Source: an uncultured Collinsella sp. (GTDB lineage: Bacteria; Actinomycetota; Coriobacteriia; Coriobacteriales; Coriobacteriaceae). From it: a DNA stretch of 17,589 nucleotides. Shown here piece after piece: positions 1 to 6,360 of this stretch. The stretch spans positions 1 through 17,589 of the forward strand of contig CAAFGE010000028.1 of NCBI GenBank assembly GCA_900762355.1. The letters run 5' to 3'. A program made the position numbers and the translations under genes. The notes below the pieces were generated by a model, which made no database searches, was not told the origin of the DNA, and saw nothing but the letters and a program-made list of their open reading frames with translations. Positions within the stretch are counted from its first letter, which is position 1; each line of letters begins with the position of its first letter.

Positions 1-267
1 CCACGCCGCCAGGCGCGGGCAGGCCGCCGACAGGTCGGCGGAGGCGTCCACGCGCTCGCCGCGCCTGGCCTTCGGCGCCGTCACGAACCTGTGCGACGCC
101 ACCTCGGCGCTCACCGTCGAGGGCGACCTGCCCAGCTCCCTCGCGATCTCCCTGCACGACGCCCTGCGCTCCAGCATCCTCTGGACCGTGTCCCGCTCGT
201 GCCTCGTGAGCCTTCCGTAGGACCTCGGGACCGCCCTCGCGGAGCCCCTTTTCTTCTTTCCGGACAT
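1..267 (-). CDS. IS30-family transposase, N-terminal part (runs off left edge)
   Basis: An open frame of 89 codons with no stop starts at ATG 267 and continues past the left edge. A GGAGG box sits 5 nt upstream of the ATG. The basic N-terminus (MSGKKKRGSAR) is followed by a helix-turn-helix at about residues 23-52, with LTRHERDTVQRMLERRASCR and then EIARELGRSPSTVSAEV. This matches the IS30 N-terminal DNA-binding motif (REIARxLGRSPSTISREL), which recognises the element's terminal repeats. The catalytic DDE domain that cuts and joins DNA would lie off the window, so integrity and activity cannot be judged. A lone HTH protein is possible but less likely, given the adjacent disrupted gene. Confidence 0.75.
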   Translation of the reverse strand, partial: MSGKKKRGSARAVPRSYGRLTRHERDTVQRMLERRASCREIARELGRSPSTVSAEVASHRFVTAPKARRGERVDASADLSAACPRLAAW

Positions 268-319
268 GCCGTCCTCCGATCTCCCGGGGCCGGCCGATCC
301 GGCCCTCAGGGTATCGGGT

Positions 320-357
320 TCCCACATTCATCCGCACATGTGCGGATGAATGTGGGA
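320..357. repeat. 38-bp perfect palindrome at the IS/GNAT junction
   Basis: The right half reads TGTGCGGATGAATGTGGGA, and the left half is its exact reverse complement with no spacer (centre between 338 and 339). It separates the IS30 5' region from the truncated GNAT gene. It may be the element's terminal repeat joined to an inverted copy, as at IS30 end-to-end junctions, or a palindromic target site, which IS30 elements are known to prefer. There is no T-run on either side, so a terminator is unlikely. Confidence 0.85.
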
Positions 358-666
358 GGTGTTCGGATAAAGTCGATAATCAAGGCAGCGGATCGCTTTG
401 CCGCCACAGGCAACGAATATGCCCAGGGTCAGCTCAACTTGATTATCATTGTGCCTGAATGGCAGGGCAAGGGACTCGGCCGCGAGCTCATCGACCTTGC
501 GCGCGCCGAGCTCGCCAAGGCAGGCTGCACCAAATTCTTCCTGATGAGCGACTGCAACTCCGACTGGCAGTTTTACGAGCACCTCAACATGAAGCGCATC
601 CTAGAGGACCACAGCCAAGACACCGGTGACGGATTTATCGTCTATATGTACGGAGGCACGCTCTAA
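358..666 (+). pseudogene. GNAT-family N-acetyltransferase, 5'-truncated remnant
   Basis: About 102 codons remain, ending at TAA 664-666. They encode the C-terminal half of a GNAT fold: the beta-4 strand LNLIIIVPEWQGKGLGRELI carries the acetyl-CoA pyrophosphate-binding motif Q/R-x-x-G-x-G/A (QGKGLG), followed by a helix, the beta-5 strand KFFLMSDCNSDW, and the YEHLNMKRI helix seen in this family. The N-terminal substrate-binding half (usually 50-70 more residues), start codon and ribosome binding site are missing. The reading frame runs open upstream only through the IS30 antisense strand and the palindrome, so insertion of the element is the likely cause of truncation. It is probably non-functional, and its original substrate cannot be inferred. 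Confidence 0.7.
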
Positions 667-748
667 GTACCCCTTCAATCAAGGTGCGCCGGGCACCCGG
701 CCCTTGGCCTCTGCCCAGGAATAACCCAGGGGGCCGGACCGCCCGTCC

Positions 749-2299
749 CTAAACCTGCCCGACAGCGCGATATCTCGTCGCCCGAGCGCGCCCCTCTTTA
801 ACGAGTGCGCCTTCCTCAAGCAAACCGTTGATAACCCGCAGCGTCACGTCGCGCCCAGTTCCCAGAGCGTCCGAAGCATCCTGGCGCGTAAAACCGCGGG
901 GCCGCTCAAGGGCAAAGCGAATCAAGGCGCGAGCGTATCCACCACGTCGCTCGTCCGAGACATCCTGTAGCATCGCGGACGCCTTGCACGCAACATCAAA
1001 GCCAAGCTCCTCCACGAGCTTGGCACGCACCTCGTGGCCGCAGTCGCCATTCATCGACACGTGCCCCTCTCGCTGCGCTCGCACGGATGCAAACGCCTGC
1101 GAAACATCGGGCGGCAGCGCCCCTTCCCGCTCGAGCTGCTCATAATCGCTGTAATCTCCACGCAAGTTGGGACCGCTATTGCCACGAGGCGTCAGATAGG
1201 AATTGCGCACGGCGTTGACGTTGGGCAGCGACAACCTAAACATTGCAGGGTAGGCGCAGACTTCGGGTTCCAACCCTTCCGCCTCATAGAGCGCACGGAT
1301 CCCCTTGAGGCCCGTTCCAAACGCCTCAACCATCCCCAGACGCAAAAAGAGCAGTTGCAGCTTTGGATTCCGAGCGTCCGAGCCGCCCGCAAGCGCCTCC
1401 TCGACGCTGATGTGCTGCGGCCCTCCCGCATTGGTAAATTCAAGCGCCGTACGGCTCATCTTGATAAGAGACGCCACCGAAGATTCGTAGTCGCGATGGA
1501 TAAACAGGTTCAGAATTCCCTCTCGAACAGCCTCGCGGGGATAGTCGTCCTTATCTATGCGATCGAGCCTTCCCGGCACAAAGTACATACGCGTTGCGTT
1601 CGATATATTGAGGAACCGTTCGATATCCTCTATCTGCCTGAAGATCGAGCCCTCGCCATCCTGACGGTCGATAAACTCGGTATACGCATCGTCGTTGAAG
1701 AGGCCAGCGCGGACTGCAAAGGGGTTTTGGTCAGAGACCAGCAGTGCCAAATTGGTGTAAAAGCCCAGCTCATCGATAAGGCCGAGATTCTTTTGAGAGG
1801 TTTGGTCAAACGTAATCTCCGCGCGCCTAAAGGCCCGCTCGGCTTCAAAAAACGTCAAGCTCTGTTCATGAGAGCGCGCGGTCTCAAAAGAATCGCCGTC
1901 GGTGCGCTTGATCATCGAGCGGATCTGGGCCATCTCGATGGGCACGTTGGCAGGACCTAGGCGCCGATATACCCCGGCGGGAACAAATCCCTTCGAGCAC
2001 AGGCAGTACGGCTTGTGAGGACCCGCTTCCACCTCGATTTTCACCAACGCTGCGCCATCGATGTCCAATGCGGAGACCGTCGTGATTTCAGAAACGTCGG
2101 GATACACGCCATCGGTTATTGCATTAGAGCATTGAAGCATGGTGGCATCGATATCGTCCACTCCGACGATGCTGCCAAAATCGTCGATTCCGATATACAA
2201 GGTACCACCATTCGAATTGGCAAACGCCACCACAGCTTTGAGCAGCTTAGGGGTAAATGTGCACTTGAACTCCACGGTTTCACTTTCAACAAGCTGCAT
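749..2299 (-). CDS. AlbA_2 (Schlafen-like) / HATPase_c_4 putative regulator
   Basis: A 516-residue protein of the family often annotated as an ATP-binding or RecG-like transcriptional regulator. Residues 5-130 form the AlbA_2 domain (ESETVEFK, then FANSNGGTLYIGIDD). Residues 255-345 form a GHKL-type HATPase_c_4 domain with the N-box EGILNLFIHRDY, NAGG and FGTGL motifs. The last 60 residues look like a winged helix (TRQDASDALGTGRDVTLRVI). The family is thought to act as nucleic-acid-binding regulators or defence-linked proteins; the target here is unknown. ATG 2299 is chosen because AGGGGG lies 4 nt before it; another in-frame ATG five codons upstream lacks such a site. It is single and monocistronic, with its own promoter carrying direct repeats (2317-2349), which suggests autoregulation. 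Confidence 0.8.
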   Translation of the reverse strand: MQLVESETVEFKCTFTPKLLKAVVAFANSNGGTLYIGIDDFGSIVGVDDIDATMLQCSNAITDGVYPDVSEITTVSALDIDGAALVKIEVEAGPHKPYCLCSKGFVPAGVYRRLGPANVPIEMAQIRSMIKRTDGDSFETARSHEQSLTFFEAERAFRRAEITFDQTSQKNLGLIDELGFYTNLALLVSDQNPFAVRAGLFNDDAYTEFIDRQDGEGSIFRQIEDIERFLNISNATRMYFVPGRLDRIDKDDYPREAVREGILNLFIHRDYESSVASLIKMSRTALEFTNAGGPQHISVEEALAGGSDARNPKLQLLFLRLGMVEAFGTGLKGIRALYEAEGLEPEVCAYPAMFRLSLPNVNAVRNSYLTPRGNSGPNLRGDYSDYEQLEREGALPPDVSQAFASVRAQREGHVSMNGDCGHEVRAKLVEELGFDVACKASAMLQDVSDERRGGYARALIRFALERPRGFTRQDASDALGTGRDVTLRVINGLLEEGALVKEGRARATRYRAVGQV

Positions 2300-2316
2300 G
2301 CTACCCCCTATCATCG

Positions 2317-2349
2317 ACTATCGACGATTCTAGACCAACTATCGACGAT
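2317..2349. repeat. Two 12-bp direct repeats in the AlbA_2 gene promoter (putative operator)
   Basis: ACTATCGACGAT occurs at 2317-2328 and 2338-2349, exactly 21 bp apart (two helical turns). On the coding (minus) strand one copy fills the -35/-10 spacer and the other overlaps and follows the -10, a typical position for a repressor site. Confidence 0.65.
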
Positions 2350-2355
2350 AAGCAA
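2327..2355 (-). promoter_or_regulatory. Sigma70-type promoter of the AlbA_2/HATPase gene
   Basis: On the minus strand, TTGCTT (2355-2350) and TAGAAT (2332-2327) are separated by exactly 17 bp, about 28 nt upstream of ATG 2299. Both hexamers match the consensus at four or more positions. Confidence 0.6.
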
Positions 2356-2414
2356 GGCCCCTGGTACCCTCGCTTAGACCCGAGTGCCCGCGTGCAACGC
2401 TGCCCGCCGCACGC

Positions 2415-2448
2415 AAAAGGGCCCGCCAGCGTGTGCGCCAGCGGGCCC
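2415..2448 (-). terminator. Rho-independent terminator of aguA copy 1
   Basis: Arms GGGCCCGC (2419-2426) and GCGGGCCC (2441-2448) pair perfectly. An inner GCG/CGC stem with a TGTG loop lies beyond a 2x2 internal loop. On the minus strand the stem is followed directly by TTTT (2418-2415). It lies 40 nt after the deiminase stop codon. Confidence 0.8.
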
Positions 2449-2488
2449 CAGGTCATATCGACACTACCCCGTGTGCCTGCAACCGCCT

Positions 2489-3610
2489 CTACTTGCAGCG
2501 CGCCTTGGGCTGCTGTTGGGTGATGCAGTGGATGTTGCCGCCGCCGTAGATAACCTCGCGAGTCATGATACCGATGACTTCACGGTCCGGATAAGCAGCC
2601 TGGATATCCTTGAGCGCCTGGGCATCGTTGGGGTCGCCAAACTGTGGCACCAGCACCGCCCCGTTGATGGGCAGGAAGTTGAGGTAGCTCGGCTCGAAAG
2701 CGTCCTCGGGAGTACGCGGCAGCACACCCTCGACCGGATCGATGGTCGATGCCTCCTCCTCGGTCATATATACCGAGGTCGCAGGCATAATCACCTTGTG
2801 GATCTTAAGCTTGCGGCCACGGGCATCCGTCGTCTCGGAAAGCGTCTTATACGCCTCTTGGCACTCCTTGTAGAACTTATGGTTGGGATCATCGGTCCAC
2901 ATGCAGCAGACCTCGCCGGGCGCACTAAAGCATGCGACGTCGTCCACATGACCGTTCGTTTCGTACGGATCGATACCGTCCTTGATCCAGATAACCTTCT
3001 CGATACCGAGATACTCAGAGAGCTTCTCCTCAATCTGCTCCTTGGTGTACTGCGGGTTGCGGTCCTCGTTGAGCAGACACATCTCGGTGGTCACGACGGT
3101 GCCTTGACCATCACAGTTGAACGAGCCGCCCTCGAGGATATAATCCTCGGGACGATAGCGGTTAACCTGCTCGAGCTGTGCCACCTGCAGGCCAATGGAA
3201 GCGTCCTTGTCCCACGGGAAATACAGGCCGTCAATGAAACCGCCGTAAGCATTAAAGTGGAAGTGCGAAAGAGCAACCTCACCATTGTCATTAACGAGGA
3301 ACGCCGGGCCGGGGTCGCGAATCCAGCTGTCGTTGTACTCCATGTGGATAACGCGCACGTTTTCAACGCCGTCGAAGATCTCACACACCGCGGGGAAGTC
3401 TTCGGTGTTGACGCCCACAGTGATGGGCTGAAAACGTGCAATGGTCTTGATGATCTCGGTGAAGACCTTCTGCGCCGGCTTGGCGCCGCAGCGCCACACG
3501 TCGGAGCGGTGCGGCCACAGAATCCAGGTGCGCTCCTGCTCCTCATACTCGCCGGGCATATAGAACCCGTCCTTCTTAGGCGTGGATTCACTCTCGTAGA
3601 TGGTCTTCAT
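2489..3610 (-). CDS. aguA: Agmatine deiminase (agmatine iminohydrolase), copy 1
   Basis: A 373-residue cytoplasmic enzyme that hydrolyses agmatine to N-carbamoylputrescine and ammonia; this is the usual family length. It belongs to the guanidino-group-modifying (pentein) superfamily. Visible active-site elements are NDSWIRDPGPAF (residues 93-104, conserved D/RD-x-GP), LEGGS, the His/Asp pair in NGHVDDVACF, and the catalytic cysteine C362 in GGGNIHCITQQ near the C-terminus. The start ATG 3610 has AGGAG 6 nt upstream. It is transcribed alone, divergently from a GAF-LuxR regulator and closed by its own terminator, so it is separate from the aguB-aguD-aguA cluster 9 kb away. The RDPGP motif is intact, unlike in copy 2. 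Neighbouring regulator and likely divergent control suggest inducible expression. Confidence 0.93.
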   Translation of the reverse strand: MKTIYESESTPKKDGFYMPGEYEEQERTWILWPHRSDVWRCGAKPAQKVFTEIIKTIARFQPITVGVNTEDFPAVCEIFDGVENVRVIHMEYNDSWIRDPGPAFLVNDNGEVALSHFHFNAYGGFIDGLYFPWDKDASIGLQVAQLEQVNRYRPEDYILEGGSFNCDGQGTVVTTEMCLLNEDRNPQYTKEQIEEKLSEYLGIEKVIWIKDGIDPYETNGHVDDVACFSAPGEVCCMWTDDPNHKFYKECQEAYKTLSETTDARGRKLKIHKVIMPATSVYMTEEEASTIDPVEGVLPRTPEDAFEPSYLNFLPINGAVLVPQFGDPNDAQALKDIQAAYPDREVIGIMTREVIYGGGNIHCITQQQPKARCK

Positions 3611-3650
3611 TTCAAGCTCCTAAATCTCGGTGCTTTTGCTTGACGAGACC

Positions 3651-3679
3651 ATAATGCAGCCGTACCCAGATGTCCTCAA
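3651..3679 (-). promoter_or_regulatory. Possible promoter of aguA copy 1
   Basis: On the minus strand, TTGAGG (3679-3674) and CATTAT (3656-3651) are 17 bp apart, giving a 5' leader of roughly 35 nt. Each hexamer matches the consensus at about four positions, so this is a moderate prediction. Confidence 0.4.
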
Positions 3680-3697
3680 TGGTCCCTCGAGCCCCTT

Positions 3698-3726
3698 TCA
3701 GCGACCGACGGTATACCATTCGCTGA
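3698..3726. promoter_or_regulatory. Dyad in the aguA1/luxR divergent intergenic region (candidate operator)
   Basis: TCAGCGA (3698-3704) and TCGCTGA (3720-3726) form perfect 7-bp inverted arms around 15 bp that contain the small palindrome GGTATACC (3710-3717). The site lies between the divergent genes, just upstream of the predicted -35 of aguA copy 1, where an activator would bind. The facing LuxR-type regulator is the natural candidate. Confidence 0.45.
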
Positions 3727-3788
3727 CCTAAAGTTCTATTCAGGCCGAGAACATGACATACTGGGTTCCACAATGGAAAGGACGCCCT

Positions 3789-4592
3789 ATGCCCCCATGC
3801 AATAAACAGCAGACTATTGAGTTGGACAGTACGACCTGGACTGCTCTCAACGAGCTCGCGCTTGCAATCCACGCATCACACGGTGTCGATAAGCTGCAAA
3901 AGGAGACCCTCGAGGGAACGACAGGGCTCGTGCCCCATCGGATCGCCATGTTCGACCTGATCGAGGCGGCGGGCAGTGATGCCCCACGTTACGTCCACCC
4001 CGCAAGCAGCGGAATGGACGACCGCGCACTGAGCGACTACTACAACCGCTACGCCGCGATGGACTATACAACATGGAGCTTTGACTTACATAAGGTCGGC
4101 GTCTACCGCGACCTCGACCTCGTCGACGTCGAGCGACGCGATGCCACGCCCATCTATCGCAAATGGATGGAACCGCAGGGCGTCTACTTTGGCTGTACGG
4201 CCACGCTCGCGCACAACGACAGGCCGCTAGGAAGCATCACCCTGTTTCGCGAACGCACAGCCGGAGACTTCACCGACACCGAGCTCGCAATCCTGCTCGA
4301 AATCGCTCGGCACGCGAGCCTCGCGCTCGCCAACCTCTATCCTCGGGGCATTAAACTCACCCAGACAGAAGACACAAACCAGCTGAATGCTTTCATTACA
4401 GAGCACAATATCCAACCGCGCGAAGCCGAAGTCATGCGGCTCATGCTCGACGGCAAAACGAACAAACAGATGGCAAACGAGCTATTCATAAGCGAGTCAA
4501 CCGTCAAGAAGCATGTCAACGCCATCTATCGCAAGCTCGGCGTCAGCAACCGCCTGGGCCTCATGACTGCCACGCGAAACATCCCGCGATAA
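3789..4592 (+). CDS. Soluble LuxR-family transcriptional regulator with GAF-like sensor domain
   Basis: A 267-residue protein. Residues about 15-190 look like a GAF-type sensor (ending in TDTELAILLEIARHASLALA, the typical last GAF helix). Residues about 200-262 form a LuxR/GerE helix-turn-helix: QPREAEVMRLMLDGKTNKQM, then ANELFISESTVKKHVNAIYR. No membrane segments are visible, so it should act in the cytosol on a small ligand. ATG 3789 is chosen because AAAGGA lies 6 nt before it; an in-frame ATG at 3753 adds an atypical 12-residue leader with a poor ribosome binding site. It diverges from aguA copy 1 with a 178-bp gap holding a dyad, so it may control that deiminase. The ligand cannot be read from the sequence. 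Confidence 0.85.
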   Translation: MPPCNKQQTIELDSTTWTALNELALAIHASHGVDKLQKETLEGTTGLVPHRIAMFDLIEAAGSDAPRYVHPASSGMDDRALSDYYNRYAAMDYTTWSFDLHKVGVYRDLDLVDVERRDATPIYRKWMEPQGVYFGCTATLAHNDRPLGSITLFRERTAGDFTDTELAILLEIARHASLALANLYPRGIKLTQTEDTNQLNAFITEHNIQPREAEVMRLMLDGKTNKQMANELFISESTVKKHVNAIYRKLGVSNRLGLMTATRNIPR

Positions 4593-4624
4593 AAAGGGCG
4601 CCTTCCATACGGAGAACGCCCTTT
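4593..4624 (+). terminator. Terminator of the GAF-LuxR gene
   Basis: AAAGGGCG (4593-4600) pairs with CGCCCTTT (4617-4624), with a further TCC/GGA stem inside. The left arm starts right after the TAA stop. The T-stretch is short (TTT), so efficiency is uncertain. Confidence 0.65.
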
Positions 4625-4902
4625 GATTTCGCCATTTGAATTATTGTCGGCTCTGGCTCAAAGAGTAGACAGGTTTATTTTGGCAGGTTTTATCTGGGCA
4701 AATGTCTGCCGCCACGAGGGAGCTGCCTTCCATCGCGGCGGTCTTCTAGCAGAAAAACCAAGTGAGCAGGCTTTTTGTAGGAGACCAAGCACGCCCCAAA
4801 ACGCCACAGCTCTGACCTGCGGTTTTATTGAGTATTTGTTGCGATGTGCTCGGCATATCCAAATAAGTCTACTCACCTGCATCTAAGACGCACCAGACAG
4901 GC
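4625..4902. other. 278-bp intergenic stretch without a convincing gene
   Basis: Open frames here are short, lack ribosome binding sites and have residue compositions unlike real proteins. One clear hairpin is present: CCGCC (4709-4713) with GGCGG (4737-4741), enclosing GGGAG/CTTCC. The T- and A-rich patches contrast with the flanking GC-rich genes. It may be a decayed element or hold a small RNA, but nothing can be named. Confidence 0.4.
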
Positions 4903-4940
4903 AAAAACCGCCGCAAAAAGGGGCCGGCTCCCTTCGCGGC
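4903..4940 (-). terminator. Rho-independent terminator of the AAA_14 ATPase gene
   Basis: On the minus strand the outer stem GCCGC/GCGGC (4940-4936 with 4914-4910) encloses AAGGG/CCCTT, and TTTTT (4907-4903) follows two bases later. It begins 23 nt after the ATPase stop codon. Confidence 0.75.
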
Positions 4941-4962
4941 TGTTGTTAATACGCCGAGCTTG

Positions 4963-6132
4963 TTATCGTAAAAGCCAATCACGCGCCGAAACCACACTAC
5001 AGTCTTTCGACTCATACGTTGAGTCCACGCGGGCCACAACATAGCGCGCATCTTTTGCAATGTCGATCTCATCGCATACAGTCTGTAGATGGCGGGCGTA
5101 CTTATCGTGATACGTTCTGGATGATTTTATTTCGATAGCCTTGGGACTCCCTGAGTTTGTACAGTCGAGCAAATCGATTTCACGCTTGCTGTCGTCCCTA
5201 TAGAAATACAGCTCGGGATTCTCGCCCACGTTGAGATGGCTCTTCGCCGTTTCGGAAACGATGAGGTTTTCGAAAACGGCCCCCAGATAAGGGCTCTCCA
5301 ATAGTTGCTCCAGTGATCCAATTTTGAGCAAGTAGCAGAGCAGCCCCGTGTCGTAAAAATAGAGCTTGGGCGTTTTAGTTAGACGCTTCTTGGCATTTGC
5401 ATAATAGGGCTGCAGCGAAAACGTCAGGTAGCTCTGCTCCAGGATGGACAACCAGCTTTTAATGGTCGATACGTTCACGCCCGTATCTCGAGAAAGCGAG
5501 GATATATTGATGAGGGCACCGACGCTCTGAGCAATTATGGACAGAAACTTATGAAACTCCGCCTTATTGCGCACATCAAGCAGGCCCACAACATCGCGCT
5601 CAACATAGGTATCGATATAGCTGGGGAAATAAACCGAGGACGGCATTCCGGCGGAACGCAGGCGAGGGTATCCCCCTTCGAGCGCGAACAAATCCACTTC
5701 CAGCTGCCCCTGCTGGCCCCTCTCCGCTTCTCGAAACGATAATGGCAGCAATTTCAAGATCCCGACTCGTCCGGCAAGAGACTGCCCGATGCTTTTCATC
5801 ATCAAAAAGTTTTGCGAGCCTGTAAGGATGTATTGACCGGCGTCTCCCCGCTCATCCGAAACAACCTGGATCATTGAAAACAAATCCGGCGCGTATTGCG
5901 CCTCATCGATGATGAGTCCGCCCTTTCGGTTGCGGATAAAACTCACCGGATCCTCCAAGGCCGCGCGCCTCGTTTGAGGGTCCTCAAGCGTGACGTAGGA
6001 ATAGTCGGGAAAGGCATGCCGAACCAGCGTAGACTTACCGCTCTGCCTAGGCCCTGTCAACGACACAACAGGAAACCAGCCTGCCATGCGAATGAGCAAC
6101 TCATGCAAATCCCTGTTAATGAACTCAGCCAT
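4963..6132 (-). CDS. AAA_14 / DUF4143 family ATPase
   Basis: A 389-residue protein of a large, poorly understood family of AAA+ ATPases. Visible parts are Walker A GPRQSGKST (27-35), Walker B GGLIIDEAQ (71-79), the sensor-like YILTGSQNF (101-109), and the DUF4143 region from about 175 (YVERDVVGLLDVRNKAEF) to FENLIVSE. The C-terminal part carries KREIDLL followed by AIEIKSS, matching the D/E-xK core of a restriction-endonuclease-like fold. The biological role of the family is not established. ATG 6132 is chosen because AAGGGG lies 7 nt before it; upstream ATG/GTG starts fall inside a tandem repeat and lack a binding site. It is monocistronic and unrelated in function to the polyamine genes. 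The repeat array at 6158-6226 probably controls it. Confidence 0.85.
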   Translation of the reverse strand: MAEFINRDLHELLIRMAGWFPVVSLTGPRQSGKSTLVRHAFPDYSYVTLEDPQTRRAALEDPVSFIRNRKGGLIIDEAQYAPDLFSMIQVVSDERGDAGQYILTGSQNFLMMKSIGQSLAGRVGILKLLPLSFREAERGQQGQLEVDLFALEGGYPRLRSAGMPSSVYFPSYIDTYVERDVVGLLDVRNKAEFHKFLSIIAQSVGALINISSLSRDTGVNVSTIKSWLSILEQSYLTFSLQPYYANAKKRLTKTPKLYFYDTGLLCYLLKIGSLEQLLESPYLGAVFENLIVSETAKSHLNVGENPELYFYRDDSKREIDLLDCTNSGSPKAIEIKSSRTYHDKYARHLQTVCDEIDIAKDARYVVARVDSTYESKDCSVVSARDWLLR

Positions 6133-6157
6133 ATCAACGCCCCTTATTACGCTGTTA

Positions 6158-6226
6158 CCATAATCGAATAGTTTCATTCGCCATAATCTTATAGTAGCGT
6201 TTACCACAATCTTATAGTAGCCCAGT
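6158..6226 (-). repeat. Three tandem 23-bp repeats upstream of the AAA_14 ATPase gene
   Basis: Units run 6158-6180, 6181-6203 and 6204-6226. On the minus strand the shared core is CTACTATAAGATTATGG; the gene-distal two units are nearly identical over this core (one G/A difference) and the gene-proximal one is degenerate. Each good copy contains TATAAG, a -10-like hexamer. The array starts 26 bp before the ATG, which suggests overlapping promoters or a multi-site operator. Confidence 0.75.
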
Positions 6227-6267
6227 TCAAAAGCATTATTTATAGAGCCGAAATCTCAGACCCTAAA

Positions 6268-6312
6268 TAACAAAAGCCACCACAATGGGGACTGTCCCCA
6301 TTGTGGTGGCTT
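6268..6312 (-). repeat. 39-bp inverted repeat with T-rich tail (REP-like unit acting as terminator)
   Basis: AAGCCACCACAATGGGGAC (6274-6292) and GTCCCCATTGTGGTGGCTT (6294-6312) are perfect 19-bp arms around one T. On the minus strand the hairpin is followed by TTGTTATTT, so it can terminate the MATE transcript, which ends 48 bp upstream. The perfect long arms with a GGGGACNGTCCCC centre are unlike an ordinary terminator and look like a dispersed palindromic repeat. Confidence 0.7.
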
Positions 6313-6360
6313 GCAGGCGAGTTAACTTGTTCGACTATCGTATGCCAGCCATGTCCGAGC

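Larger units (their letters stand above)
1..357 (-). mobile_element. IS30-family insertion sequence, one end only
   Basis: The region holds the 5' end of a transposase gene reading leftward off the window, about 50 bp of upstream non-coding DNA, and then a long palindrome next to a broken host gene. This is the expected layout for the transposase-start end of an IS30-family element inserted in a GNAT gene. The exact terminus is uncertain: it should lie inside the palindrome at 320-357, but the other end of the element is outside the window, so terminal inverted repeats and target duplication cannot be compared. Confidence 0.6.

Noticed and set aside
91..666. 191-codon open frame joining the IS30 antisense strand to the GNAT remnant
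   Set aside because: Its first two thirds are antisense to the transposase and the palindrome, with arginine/proline-rich composition and no ribosome binding site; only the GNAT part is genuine.
688..703. GCCGG/CCGGC hairpin after the GNAT remnant
   Set aside because: No T-run on either strand and a very short stem; not convincing as a terminator.
4658..4882. 74-codon minus-strand frame in the 4625-4902 gap
   Set aside because: No ribosome binding site, no family resemblance, Trp/Arg-rich composition typical of noncoding frames.
6133..6207. Longer N-terminus for the AAA_14 ATPase starting at GTG 6207 or ATG 6177
   Set aside because: These starts lie within the tandem repeat array and lack a ribosome binding site, whereas ATG 6132 has AAGGGG at good spacing.
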